A stretch of DNA of 64,000 bases from Tepidamorphus gemmatus (GTDB lineage Bacteria; Pseudomonadota; Alphaproteobacteria; Rhizobiales; Tepidamorphaceae). The DNA is taken from the NCBI RefSeq assembly GCF_004346195.1, contig NZ_SMAK01000005.1, positions 237,623 through 301,622 of the forward strand, given 5' to 3'. Shown here piece by piece: positions 1 through 8,352 of this stretch (its first letter is position 1; every line of letters begins with the position of its first letter). Below the pieces are notes generated by a model. It did not search any database, was not told the origin of the DNA, and was given only the letters and a program-made list of their open reading frames with translations. A program made the translations under genes and the position numbers.

Positions 1-66
1 CGGACGGCTTGCTCAGCCGGAGGCCGTCGGCCCGACCGGGCCGCTCGCAACGGCGGAGAATGTCGG

Positions 67-1047
67 ATGACCCGGCGGCCGTCACCTGCGGCCCGCCGCG
101 CCGCCGCCTGCACAGGCTCCGGGCTGGTAGCCCTGTGCGCCTCGACCGCCGTCCGCGCCGCCCAGCGGTACATCGTCCGTGCGGCCCCCAGGCTGCAACG
201 GCTGGGAGGCCGGCGCCATCGGATCCTTCTCGCCTGCTTCCCGAAGTCCGGCTCGACCTGGCTGCGCACGATCCTGGCCGGACTGCCCGGCATGCGGGCG
301 GCCTGGATCAGCGAGGGCGCCGGACGCGCGGAGCAGGAACTGTCGGCGCACCGACTCGCCGGCGCCGGCTTCCACGATTTCGTGGCCCAGCATCATGTGC
401 GCTTCCACGATGGAACCCGCCGTCAGATCAGCCGCTTCGGCCTGAAGCCCGTGGTCCTGGTGCGCGATATCTTCGATTGCCTGGTCAGCCTCGCCGACCA
501 CCTGCGCAGCAACTGGTCCGAACTGCCCCAGGCCTTGGTCACGCCCGAGGTTCTCGCCCTGGACGACGAACTTCTCGACTTCGTCGTCGACATGGCTGCG
601 CCCTGGTACATCGACTTCTACGTCTCGTGGCTGTCGTGTCCTGATGCCGTGCTGGTGCGCTACGAGGATCTGGTGCGCGATCCGCCCGCCGTCGTGGCAG
701 GTCTTGTCCGCCGGCTCGGCCTCGAGGCGTCGGCAACCGACATCGACCGGGCGATCGCCGCCGCAGCGACCCGCCCCGTCCTGTTCAACCAGGGCATTGT
801 CGGGCGCGGCGCAGCGCTGACGGAGGCCCAGCGCGGCCGGATCCACCGGCAGGCGTCCTACTATCCGACGGCCGACTTCACCGCGATCGGTATCCATCCG
901 GGCGGCCGAGCCGGCGCGGACACGGCCCGGCGGGCGATTCGACACAATCCGATACAAATCGCGCGCTCGCTGACAAACTCCTGCGACCGGTCGCCCGTCA
1001 AATGCCCGTCAAGTCGGACGCACGAGACATCAGGAGTCTTGAGATGA
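67..1047 (+). CDS. Sulfotransferase-domain protein
   Basis: Likely transfers sulfate from PAPS to a hydroxyl or amine acceptor that cannot be told from sequence. The 326-residue product has the 5'-phosphosulfate loop FPKSGSTWLR at about residues 58-67, a 3'-phosphate region VVLVRDIFDCLVSL near residue 130, and the late motif VLVRYEDLVRDP typical of the Sulfotransfer_1 family. The Arg/Ala-rich first 50 residues are not part of the fold and the start could be a little downstream. Its TGA overlaps the ATG of the EF-hand gene (ATGA at 1044-1047), suggesting coupled translation. Family is clear; substrate unknown. Confidence 0.8.
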   Translation: MTRRPSPAARRAAACTGSGLVALCASTAVRAAQRYIVRAAPRLQRLGGRRHRILLACFPKSGSTWLRTILAGLPGMRAAWISEGAGRAEQELSAHRLAGAGFHDFVAQHHVRFHDGTRRQISRFGLKPVVLVRDIFDCLVSLADHLRSNWSELPQALVTPEVLALDDELLDFVVDMAAPWYIDFYVSWLSCPDAVLVRYEDLVRDPPAVVAGLVRRLGLEASATDIDRAIAAAATRPVLFNQGIVGRGAALTEAQRGRIHRQASYYPTADFTAIGIHPGGRAGADTARRAIRHNPIQIARSLTNSCDRSPVKCPSSRTHETSGVLR

Positions 1048-1667
1048 AGACCTCTACGTCCCTGGCGATCGCTGCGGCAGCCGTCGCCATCACGGTCGGC
1101 CTCGCCTCGGCGGCGGTGGCCGGCGGTCATCGGATCGGCTGGTCCGACAGCTCGCCGGAGGCCGGCATGATGACATCCGGACCGGTCAGGCTGACCAGCT
1201 ATCGCCATCATTGGCGCGCCATGCCGCCCGGGGAGATGGGCGGGCCGATGGGCGGCATGATGCGCTTCATGATGATGCAGCGCGTCATCGAGCTTGCCGA
1301 CAAGGATGGCGACGGGCGCCTGTCTGCCGAGGAGATCGAGACCTTCCGCTCCGACATCTTCGCCAGACATGATCGCGACGGCGACGGGCGCCTGTCGCTC
1401 GAGGAGTATGACGCTCTGTTCCGGGACATCACCCGGCCGATCATGGTCCGATCCTTCCAGTTCCTCGATCCGGACGGCGACGGCCAGATCACGTCGGAAG
1501 AGTTCCTGCGGCCCACCGATCGGCTGGTGCGCATGTTCGAGGGCGGCTCCGACGGGGGGTCATGGCACGGCTGGCAGCCCCGCGGTCCGCATCCGCACGG
1601 CTACTGGCGCGGCGGCGATGGGCCGGCCGGCGACGTCGGCCCCCGGTCGGACGATCCGGAGAACTGA
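1044..1667 (+). CDS. Secreted EF-hand calcium-binding protein
   Basis: A small exported calcium-binding protein. From the ATG at 1044, preceded by AGGAG at 1032-1036, it begins MKTSTSLAIAAAAVAITVGL and a signal peptide ending near AVAGG. Three canonical EF-hand loops follow: DKDGDGRLSAEE, DRDGDGRLSLEE and DPDGDGQITSEE, each with Asp at positions 1, 3 and 5 and Glu at 12. The middle region is Met/Gly-rich (GEMGGPMGGMMRFMMM) and the tail is His/Gly/Pro-rich. An in-frame ATG at 1002 would add 14 residues in front of the signal peptide and is less likely. Periplasmic calcium sensing or buffering is plausible. The start overlaps the sulfotransferase stop. Confidence 0.85.
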   Translation: MKTSTSLAIAAAAVAITVGLASAAVAGGHRIGWSDSSPEAGMMTSGPVRLTSYRHHWRAMPPGEMGGPMGGMMRFMMMQRVIELADKDGDGRLSAEEIETFRSDIFARHDRDGDGRLSLEEYDALFRDITRPIMVRSFQFLDPDGDGQITSEEFLRPTDRLVRMFEGGSDGGSWHGWQPRGPHPHGYWRGGDGPAGDVGPRSDDPEN

Positions 1668-1734
1668 TACGGCAAGCCCTACCTGACCTCTACTCGCGTT
1701 TCCCCCGCTCCCGCAGACAGGTGGGGGAAGGCTG

Positions 1735-1778
1735 CGCGGTCCGACGCCTCGCCCCCGTCGGACCGCGTCTTTCCTTCT
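1735..1778 (+). terminator. Rho-independent terminator after the EF-hand gene
   Basis: A perfect 11-bp inverted repeat (CGCGGTCCGAC at 1735-1745 and GTCGGACCGCG at 1757-1767) with an 11-nt loop is followed by the pyrimidine-rich run TCTTTCCTTCTTC. The T-rich side is downstream on the plus strand only, so it ends the sulfotransferase/EF-hand transcript and insulates it from the converging pilus operon. Confidence 0.8.
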
Positions 1779-1912
1779 TCGCCCCCCACAGCGGCGGGCC
1801 GATCGGAAACGCAACGACACGGCCCGGGTCGACGCGACACCGACCAAGGGCAGTCAAGCCGCGACAATGATGTCGATGGCGCGGCTCGCCGGGACGGCAG
1901 CGTTCTCCGACC

Positions 1913-2650
1913 TCATGGACCGCCAAGCGGCAGCGATCGCGACGCCTCCACGAGCATGACCGCCCAGCCGGCGAGGCCGAGGAACGGACCCATCGGCATG
2001 CGGCTGTCGAAGGCCATGCGGCGCGTGGCGAGCGCCACGGCGCTGTACAGGAGGCCGACCGCAACGGCAATTGCCAGCACCGTCGGCAGCGCCATCCAGC
2101 CAAGCCAGGCGCCGAGGGCGGCGACAAGCTTGGCATCGCCCGCACCGAGCACCTCCTTCCGCCGGATCGCGCCGTAGCCGATCGCCAGCGCCATCAGGCC
2201 GCCATAGCCCATGGCCGCCCCCAGGATCGCGTCGGCCGGAGCGACCGAACCGCCCAGCGCGCTGAACAGCAGTCCGCCCCACAGCAACGGCAGCACCAGC
2301 ATATCCGGCAACAGCCGCGACCTGCCGTCAATGATGGCCAGCAGCAGCAGCACACTGCCAACGCAGGCGCAAGCGAAGGCCCGCTCTGCGGTCTCGGCCA
2401 ACACGGTGGCAAGCGTCCAGATCAGCACGGACAGGACCGTGATCACAACGCCTTCCCAGCGATGCTTCGGCGCGAAGTCGAAGCTGCGCGTCGTCTGGCA
2501 AGGCATGCCCGGCGAGCACAGCATCGCGCGAGCCTCCGCCATCGCCTCCGAGACGACACGGCGCGGGACCACCACCGCCAGATGGGCGACCAGACGACCG
2601 ACCAGGCCGCCGCCACAGGCGGCGATGAGGACGAGTGCCGGTTCGACCAT
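1913..2650 (-). CDS. Type IV prepilin peptidase (A24 family)
   Basis: Inner-membrane aspartic protease that would cleave, and possibly N-methylate, the prepilins encoded upstream (PilS and the PilV-like pilin). Both active-site aspartates are visible, in AIIDGRSRLLPD and GAGDAKLVAALG, set in a multi-helix hydrophobic protein of 245 residues. The start is the ATG at 2650 (MVEPALVLIAACGGG), 5 nt after the stop of the ferredoxin reductase gene. The N-terminal cytoplasmic part is short and keeps only one pair of cysteines (CSPGMPC), less than the four-Cys zinc module of PilD. Last gene of the pilus operon. Confidence 0.85.
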   Translation of the reverse strand: MVEPALVLIAACGGGLVGRLVAHLAVVVPRRVVSEAMAEARAMLCSPGMPCQTTRSFDFAPKHRWEGVVITVLSVLIWTLATVLAETAERAFACACVGSVLLLLAIIDGRSRLLPDMLVLPLLWGGLLFSALGGSVAPADAILGAAMGYGGLMALAIGYGAIRRKEVLGAGDAKLVAALGAWLGWMALPTVLAIAVAVGLLYSAVALATRRMAFDSRMPMGPFLGLAGWAVMLVEASRSLPLGGP

Positions 2651-2655
2651 GTGCG

Positions 2656-3780
2656 TCAACGGTCCGGAAATGCGATGACGATGTCGCTCGCCGGCCGAAC
2701 ACAACACGTCAGAACCTGGGATTCGGGCACGGCCATCTGCGGCGGCAGCACGGTGTCGACCCGACCGCCTACCAGCTGCATGCGGCAGGCGCCGCAATGG
2801 CCGGCGCGACAGTCGCTGCTGATCGGAATCCCTTCACGCTCGAGACAATGCAGCAGGGTCGGTTCGCCGAGGTAATTCGCGCAGCGGCCACCTGGCTGCA
2901 CGGTCACCAGCGCCACCTCGGCGGGCGCCCCGGCCGCATCGGCGCCGAACAGCTCGAAATGGATGCGATCGGCCGGAACGCCTCGTTGCGCGAGATCCTC
3001 GGTCAGCTGGCGCGTCATCGTGGCGGAGGCGCAGATCCATACGCCAGCAAGGGGCATGTTGCGCCGAGCGGCGAGCACGATCCCGGCATCGAGGCGCCTC
3101 GCCGTGCCGCGCCAGCCCGGCCCTGGACGTGTCACACAGGGAACGTATCGAAACCAGTCGCAGGTGCGCGACAGGTCAAGAAACTCTGGATGATAGCATT
3201 CCAGCTCCGTCACATGGCGCACGGACCAAAACAATGTCGTCGGCGACATGGTCCGGCCGGCGCTGATCCGGTGCAGCATGGCCCGCAGCGGCGTGATGCC
3301 CACGCCTGCGGCGACCAGAAGCCGCTCGCCGCGGTGCTCGGTCAGGTGGAATCCACCACGCGGCCCCAGCGCCTCGATGCGCGCGCCGACCTGCAGCACG
3401 TCGTGGATCCAGCCGGAGACCAGACCGTTCTCCTCGCGCTTGACCAGCAGCTCATAGCTGTCCGGGCTGGCCTGCCAGCCCGCCAGCGAATAGCAGCGTC
3501 GCTGGGGGCGCTGCCCCTGGGGGCTGGCCAGCACTGTCAGATAGTCGCCGGCGCTGTAGCGCGGCAGCCGCCCGTCGCCGCCTGGAGCGGTGAGCACGAT
3601 CCGCGCGAACCGGCCATGGTCGCTGCGCTCCGTCACCACCAGCGTCAACGGCGTGGCGGCGCGGATGTCCAGCGCCGCCGCACGCGCCGCCTTCACTCCG
3701 GATACGGTCATCCAGACGGCAAGGCCCGACACGGCGATCCATGCCGCCACGAGCAGCAGCCCGATCCCGCTTGCGATCAC
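2656..3780 (-). CDS. Membrane-anchored FAD/NAD(P)H oxidoreductase with C-terminal 2Fe-2S ferredoxin domain
   Basis: An electron-transfer protein of 374 residues: one N-terminal transmembrane helix (about 5-27), an FAD-binding barrel with the flavin motif RRCYSLAG, an NAD(P)-binding domain (LVAAGVGITPLRAML), and a plant-type 2Fe-2S domain with cysteines in CRAGHCGACRM and a distal TCC. This is the layout of phthalate-dioxygenase-reductase and Vanillate-O-demethylase-reductase relatives, but membrane-tethered. The GTG at 3780 overlaps the PepSY stop (GTGA) and follows a GGAGG-like site, which fixes the start; longer frames upstream lie inside PepSY. It probably passes reducing equivalents to or from the PepSY partner. 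Its position inside a pilus operon is unusual. Confidence 0.8.
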   Translation of the reverse strand: MIASGIGLLLVAAWIAVSGLAVWMTVSGVKAARAAALDIRAATPLTLVVTERSDHGRFARIVLTAPGGDGRLPRYSAGDYLTVLASPQGQRPQRRCYSLAGWQASPDSYELLVKREENGLVSGWIHDVLQVGARIEALGPRGGFHLTEHRGERLLVAAGVGITPLRAMLHRISAGRTMSPTTLFWSVRHVTELECYHPEFLDLSRTCDWFRYVPCVTRPGPGWRGTARRLDAGIVLAARRNMPLAGVWICASATMTRQLTEDLAQRGVPADRIHFELFGADAAGAPAEVALVTVQPGGRCANYLGEPTLLHCLEREGIPISSDCRAGHCGACRMQLVGGRVDTVLPPQMAVPESQVLTCCVRPASDIVIAFPDR

Positions 3781-4550
3781 GCCGCGCCCGTACCGCCTCC
3801 GGCCGACCGCCGGCTCGACCGCCACCAGGTCATCACACCCGACAGCACGAAGAAGAACAGGCTGAGCGCGATCAGATCGGCCCACAGCCAGTCGAGCGGG
3901 CCGAGGAATTTGCCGGTGTGCAGGCTCTTCATGAGCTTTCGCACAGAGACACCGGACTTGTCCTTATCCTTCCTTTCCTTCTCGAACTTTCGCTCGCCCT
4001 CGCCGGGATCGGCATGGGCCGTCGCAATGAAGGTCGGGATGAAGCCGTCGACCCTAACCGTTCGAACGCCCGTATCAGGCAGCGTCACGGTGCCGCTTTG
4101 CCCTTCCGGCTCTTCGGCCTGAGTGACAGGCCGGCCGTCAGGTTCGCGACCGTCAGGCGCGTGGCCTCCCTTTGCGTCCATCGAACCCTTGGGCTTGCGC
4201 TTGTCGCGATCTTTCGCCGCCGCGTCCTTCTCGCGTCTGTCCTTCTCGCGATGGTCCTTTTCGGGCTTATCGGCCTTGCCCGGCTGCGGGCGGGCCTCGG
4301 CCTGGGCGAGCAGGCCCTCGAGATGGCTGATCTCGCGATCGATCTCACCATTACCGGGCGCGCTGAACCCCGTGTCGGCCCCTGCCGCGAGGAGATTTGG
4401 AATGTGGAAATCGAGGCTCTTGTGAACGAGGAAGACCGTCGAGACGGCGATGATCAGGATCGGGATCGCCGACGCCACGCCGAGCCATATGTGCCAGTTG
4501 CGCAAGACGGACCATACCTTGCTCTGCAGTTTAGACAATATTATTTCCAT
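3777..4550 (-). CDS. PepSY-associated transmembrane protein with charged periplasmic linker
   Basis: A two-helix membrane protein of 257 residues. The first helix (NWHIWLGVASAIPILIIAV, about residues 18-44) and the last (WLWADLIALSLFFFVLSGVM, about 215-240) match the ends of PepSY_TM-family proteins, as does the motif SLHTGKFLGPLDWLW. Between them lies a low-complexity stretch very rich in Lys, Asp and Glu (roughly residues 90-135), a metal- or cation-binding candidate. PepSY membrane proteins often accompany flavin reductases in iron and redox metabolism. It overlaps the downstream reductase gene by 4 nt, so the two are probably made as a unit. It begins 35 nt after the secreted-protein gene. 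Confidence 0.75.
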   Translation of the reverse strand: MEIILSKLQSKVWSVLRNWHIWLGVASAIPILIIAVSTVFLVHKSLDFHIPNLLAAGADTGFSAPGNGEIDREISHLEGLLAQAEARPQPGKADKPEKDHREKDRREKDAAAKDRDKRKPKGSMDAKGGHAPDGREPDGRPVTQAEEPEGQSGTVTLPDTGVRTVRVDGFIPTFIATAHADPGEGERKFEKERKDKDKSGVSVRKLMKSLHTGKFLGPLDWLWADLIALSLFFFVLSGVMTWWRSSRRSAGGGTGAA

Positions 4551-4585
4551 TTCTGACCTCCTATTTTCCCGGCGCGGCGAGGTCG

Positions 4586-5545
4586 TTAGGGGTTAATGCG
4601 CTTGAAACAGAGCGTGAGGGAGTCGGTCTTGTTTTTCTCCTTTTCCTCCATCTTCTCGAATCCGCCGCCTTCCTTCTTTATCTTTGCCCGGTATCCACTA
4701 CCGTCACTCTTTTCCGTAGAGGACCATATCTTCATATCGCCGGTGCCGAAAATGTCGGTCAGCATCGCCGGAGACAGACCTTGCAGAAGGCTGAGCTCGT
4801 TGTAGGCAGGCAGATACCAGTTACCGCCCAAGGCCTGGTTGCCGGTTTCCGCAGCAAGGTTCTTGCAGTAGGCGGCAGCTCGCGCACCACTGTCGTTGGC
4901 GATGAGGGTGTCTGTATTCACGACGCCGTCAGTCATGCTCGTGGCGCCGGTGACCTTCTTCTCGCTTTCCGAGAGCTTCAGACCCGATTTGGCGTGGAGA
5001 TCGGCTGCGACGAGGTGGTAACCGCCGCTCTGTCCGACATATCGAACCAGCGGCCCGTCGTCGGCACCGAGCGGAATCTGGGCACCCAGCGCGCTCGGCG
5101 GAACCTTGACCCTGACGATTTCGGCCAGCGCCGTCGTCAGGATGAACCTGCAGGTTCTCGCCATTGCCGAGGTGCAGCCGCCGCTCCACGTCCCACGCTT
5201 CGGCAGCTGGATGCCGAAGAGGTCATAATTGCCCTCGATGACGAGCGTCACCTCCCCGAGCGGCAGCTCCGCGCTTGCCGCGTCGCAGCTTGCGTCGCAG
5301 TCGATCCCCGCTGGCAGGCTGGTGATCCTGAAGTCGGTGTAGCCGTCCTCCTTCTGGACCGAGACGAGATGCGTCTGCTCCTCGCCGGGTCCGCCGGTCG
5401 AGGCCGGGAAATACAGATAACCGGCATTGCTTCCCGGAACGACGATGATCGAATCGGCTGTTGCCGTTGCCGGAATGAGCGCCAGCAGCAACGCAGGAAG
5501 GCAAAGTCCAGGGTATCTCGTCATTTCGGCTCTCTTCATATCCAT
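4586..5545 (-). CDS. Secreted protein with C-terminal DUF1566/Lcl-type domain
   Basis: A 319-residue exported protein: signal peptide (LCLPALLLALIPATATA), a middle region with several cysteines (DCDASCDAASAE, SGGCTSAMARTC), and a C-terminal domain with GGNWYLPAYNEL and KIWSSTEKSDG, the hallmark of DUF1566/Lcl_C domains found in bacterial surface adhesins. The ATG at 5545 has GAGG five bases upstream and is preferred; the ATG at 5560 overlaps the minor-pilin stop as ATGA and is an alternative. Its position directly after a minor pilin recalls type IVb systems that secrete or present a soluble protein through the pilus (TcpF, CofJ). That role is inference. Confidence 0.7.
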   Translation of the reverse strand: MDMKRAEMTRYPGLCLPALLLALIPATATADSIIVVPGSNAGYLYFPASTGGPGEEQTHLVSVQKEDGYTDFRITSLPAGIDCDASCDAASAELPLGEVTLVIEGNYDLFGIQLPKRGTWSGGCTSAMARTCRFILTTALAEIVRVKVPPSALGAQIPLGADDGPLVRYVGQSGGYHLVAADLHAKSGLKLSESEKKVTGATSMTDGVVNTDTLIANDSGARAAAYCKNLAAETGNQALGGNWYLPAYNELSLLQGLSPAMLTDIFGTGDMKIWSSTEKSDGSGYRAKIKKEGGGFEKMEEKEKNKTDSLTLCFKRINP

Positions 5546-5556
5546 GGTGCCTCGGT

Positions 5557-6267
5557 TCATCGGGGAAGAAGTTGCGCGAATGCCGACAGCTCGCTCTCGC
5601 TCAGGTAGAGGGTGAGATCGACCTTCCAGCTCGATCCGCAGACCTCGTAGACACGGTCCGCTGCCACCGAGCGGCACAGGCCGCGATCGGCATCGGCGAC
5701 GGTGCCGCCGGAAGCGCCGAGCGCGGCAGCTACCGACTGGCTGACCCGCAGGCGGGCATCGGACCGGACGTAGCTGCGGTCCGGCTCCAGGGCCGCCAGC
5801 ACCACCATTTCGACATTGTCGGTCGGATCGCCGTCGTCGTCGTAGATCCTGCGGAAGATGGCGATCAGGCGCTCGCCATAGCTGTTGGTTTCCGCCGTAC
5901 CGGACGGCAACAGACGCCTGGCCTTCAGGAGGCTCGCATCGACGCGGCAGGTATGCCGTACGGCATCGGCGCCGGGCCGGCCGTCGAGAGGATTCCCGAG
6001 ATGGGTGCGGCAAAGCCTGTCCGGATCCTCCCCGCTCTCCATGGCGACCATCATCGACGTGCGATTGGCAAGGAAGTACTCGGCAGCCGCCCGCTGGAAC
6101 GCCAGCAGCGTTTCGGCCTCGCGGCCTGCCTTCGCTTCGCGCTGTGCATCGAGCAGCAGGCTGCTCAGCGAGGCGATCATCAGGATGGTCAACCCGACGG
6201 CGAGCACCATCTCGACGAGCGTGAAGCCGCCTTGCCGCTTCAGCGAGCGGGCACGGACTAGCGGCAT
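5557..6267 (-). CDS. pilV: Minor type IV prepilin, PilV-like position
   Basis: A 236-residue pilin-like protein. It has a class III signal MPLVRARSLKRQGG followed by FTLVEMVLAVGLTILMIA, so cleavage would leave an N-terminal Phe and keep the Glu at +5. It is longer than the major pilin and has four cysteines in its C-terminal half and a disordered-looking tip, as expected for a minor or tip pilin. It overlaps the PilM-like gene by 10 nt and meets the downstream secreted-protein gene as ATGA. Naming it PilV is by position (last pilin of an R64-type operon); there is no shufflon. Confidence 0.75.
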   Translation of the reverse strand: MPLVRARSLKRQGGFTLVEMVLAVGLTILMIASLSSLLLDAQREAKAGREAETLLAFQRAAAEYFLANRTSMMVAMESGEDPDRLCRTHLGNPLDGRPGADAVRHTCRVDASLLKARRLLPSGTAETNSYGERLIAIFRRIYDDDGDPTDNVEMVVLAALEPDRSYVRSDARLRVSQSVAAALGASGGTVADADRGLCRSVAADRVYEVCGSSWKVDLTLYLSESELSAFAQLLPR

Positions 6268-6737
6268 CGGGCGGCCCTCGCTTCGGCATTCCCGACATCG
6301 TCGAAGACAAGGAAGTCGTGGCCGCTGCCGCCGGCGACGACGACGCCCGGCAGCGTCGCCGGCATGCCCGCACCGACCCTTCGCAGGACGCGCTCACTCA
6401 CCGCGGCACAGATCACGTAGTCGCCGTCGTCCGCAACCGCCCGCCATGACGGGGGCATGGCCATGCCACGCAGTCCCGGCGGGGTCGTCGACTGCTCGGC
6501 GAGCGCCACGGTCTGCGAGCTCACCTGGCCGACGGCCTGGCGCCACACCAGCTCGCCCGAGAAGCCCGCGTTTGCCTTGACGTACTGGTCGACCGAGTAG
6601 GCAAAGCCGCGCAGCGCCTCGTACTGTACCGCAGCGTCGCGGGCCGACTCGTCCTCCGGCAAGCGCCAGATGCCCAGCGCCATCGCGTGCGCCAGCATGA
6701 CCAGCATGCCAAGCGCCATGATCATCTTAAGCAGCAT
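6258..6737 (-). CDS. Small pilus-assembly protein, PilM-like
   Basis: A 159-residue protein with one N-terminal membrane helix or uncleaved signal (MLLKMIMALGMLVMLAHAMA) and a periplasmic part. Size, topology and place in the operon fit R64 PilM, a poorly understood protein of type IVb systems. I recognise no catalytic motif. It overlaps the ATPase gene upstream by 11 nt and the minor-pilin gene downstream by 10 nt. PilM identity is inferred from context. Confidence 0.5.
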   Translation of the reverse strand: MLLKMIMALGMLVMLAHAMALGIWRLPEDESARDAAVQYEALRGFAYSVDQYVKANAGFSGELVWRQAVGQVSSQTVALAEQSTTPPGLRGMAMPPSWRAVADDGDYVICAAVSERVLRRVGAGMPATLPGVVVAGGSGHDFLVFDDVGNAEARAARCR

Positions 6738-7680
6738 GGTCTTGCACCTCGAGCGGGGAGATGTTGCGGATCATCAGCGCCTCCTGCTGCTGGATGTCGC
6801 CGACCAGATGCACGAACTGGCCACCGCGGATGCGCGCGGCAACAGGCCCCGAGGCCGATGGCGATGCCAGCGCCCGCGCCTCCAGCCGACCGTCGCGCAG
6901 CCGCTGGTGGATGACGAGCCGGACCATGTTGCCGAGCATCGCCTGATGCTCGGCGCCGGCCAGTTTCGCCAAGCTGTCGAGTGCCGAAACGATGTCGGTT
7001 CCGAAACCGGTTGCCACCACCAGAAAGCCGTTCGACGCCGCGCGTAGCATCAACTGCGCGCTCTCCCGGTTGCGGATCTCGCCAACGAACAGCATCTGGT
7101 GCGTTGCAGCAGGCTGCGAACGCAGCGCACCGCGAAAGGATTCCATCCAGTCGGCGCTGCTGTCCCCGGCAACCGTGGTCTGCGAGCAGTATCCGTCGCC
7201 ATGCCAGCCGTTGAGCGGCATCTCCGGGGGATCCTCGATCGTGTAGGCGATGCCTCCGAAGCGGGCGAGCCGGGAAACAACCATTGCCGACGCGGTGGTA
7301 GTCTTGCCGGCGCCGGCAGCACCGGTGACATAGACGAGCCCGCCGGGCTGCAGCCGCTCCGACATCAACATCGCCTGGACATGACGGGGCAGCGGCGAGG
7401 GCAGCGCGTCGAGCCGTGGCGGCGCGTCGGGGAGCCGTCGCAGGCGATACCAGATCCCGTCCACGACCAGCCTGTCGCGCCGGCCCCGCCAAGTCACGCC
7501 GAGATGCTCGACGGTGAAGTCGTCCCGCCCGATCGACTGGCACAGCTCCAAGAGCTCCGCGGCCAGTCCCAGATGCGCCTCCGCCAGCCGGATGGGGCCA
7601 GGGAAAGCCAGCGATCGTGCGAGATCATCCGCCTTGAGATGAAGATCGCTGTGCCGCCCGAGCAATCCGCCCCGTTCCAT
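6727..7680 (-). CDS. Second pilus ATPase (PilT/PilB superfamily) with degenerate His box
   Basis: A 317-residue type II/IV secretion ATPase. Visible are the Walker A GAAGAGKTTT, the Asp box AYTIEDPPEMP, and a Walker B region MLFVGEIRNRES. The His box, TLHT in PilT and in the PilQ of this operon, is replaced by ATGFGTD, so its histidines are missing. The start is the ATG at 7680 (MERGGLLGRHSDLHL), 13 nt after pilS; an in-frame ATG farther upstream falls in pilS. It may act in retraction or modulate PilQ. R64-type systems usually have a single ATPase, so a second one is notable. Confidence 0.75.
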   Translation of the reverse strand: MERGGLLGRHSDLHLKADDLARSLAFPGPIRLAEAHLGLAAELLELCQSIGRDDFTVEHLGVTWRGRRDRLVVDGIWYRLRRLPDAPPRLDALPSPLPRHVQAMLMSERLQPGGLVYVTGAAGAGKTTTASAMVVSRLARFGGIAYTIEDPPEMPLNGWHGDGYCSQTTVAGDSSADWMESFRGALRSQPAATHQMLFVGEIRNRESAQLMLRAASNGFLVVATGFGTDIVSALDSLAKLAGAEHQAMLGNMVRLVIHQRLRDGRLEARALASPSASGPVAARIRGGQFVHLVGDIQQQEALMIRNISPLEVQDHAA

Positions 7681-7693
7681 GGCCGCACCGCTT

Positions 7694-8320
7694 CTAGCGG
7701 ACCTCGACGGCGAGCAGCGCGCTGTCCTGGCTGCAGCCGTCGACAAGACCGGCGAGGTCGGCACTGGTGGTCTCGTCCTTGTAGATGCGGCCGTTCGCCC
7801 CAGTGTCGATCACGCCGTTGGCTGCCGTCACGGACGCACCGGCGGCAATGCGATGGGCGATGCTGGTCAACGCCGTGGCGAGTGACGAGCAGGCGGCCTG
7901 CGTCAGGCGGCGGAAGGCGAGAGCATAGGAGCCGCCGGTTCCGTTGATGTCGACCGTGTTGCCGAACGGATCGCGCAGTTCGACGGTGCCATTGGAGTCG
8001 GTTACGGTCCGGAACTGCGGCGGCACGATGCCTGCCTTGTGCAGGATCTCCGGCGTCAGACCGCTGTAATCGGCGGCCGCGCTGTAGAACTGGCCGATCT
8101 TGCCGATCAGGGCGATCGCGCCGGTCGTCATGTCGGAGAGCCGGGCCTCTTCGCGGGCGCTGCTGTAGGATCGGTAGGCAACGGCGCCGAGCGCCGCCGC
8201 GAGGGCCAGCACCAGCAGCGTCTCGGTCAGCGTGACTCCCGCCTGCCGTCGCAGCCGCCCTTGTCCGGCGGCAACGGTGATTGCTCCCGTCAGGGTGGGC
8301 ACTGCGATGTTCGGATCCAT
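7694..8320 (-). CDS. pilS: Major type IVb prepilin PilS
   Basis: Structural pilin of 208 residues. The leader is long (about 27 residues, ending RRQAG), as in type IVb pilins, and the mature protein begins VTLTETLLVLALAAALGAVA with Glu at position 5. Two cysteines in the C-terminal half (TQAACSSL and VDGCSQDS) would close the D-region loop. Cleavage would be by the peptidase encoded at the end of the operon. It lies 32 nt after pilR, and its stop is 13 nt before the second ATPase. Confidence 0.85.
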   Translation of the reverse strand: MDPNIAVPTLTGAITVAAGQGRLRRQAGVTLTETLLVLALAAALGAVAYRSYSSAREEARLSDMTTGAIALIGKIGQFYSAAADYSGLTPEILHKAGIVPPQFRTVTDSNGTVELRDPFGNTVDINGTGGSYALAFRRLTQAACSSLATALTSIAHRIAAGASVTAANGVIDTGANGRIYKDETTSADLAGLVDGCSQDSALLAVEVR

Positions 8321-8352
8321 GTTTCAACCTCCTGGGATGGACGGATCGGCCG

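Noticed and set aside
2635..4122. Long plus-strand open frames opposite the reductase and PepSY genes
   Set aside because: Products are low-complexity and show no motif, while the minus strand encodes clear FAD, 2Fe-2S and PepSY features.
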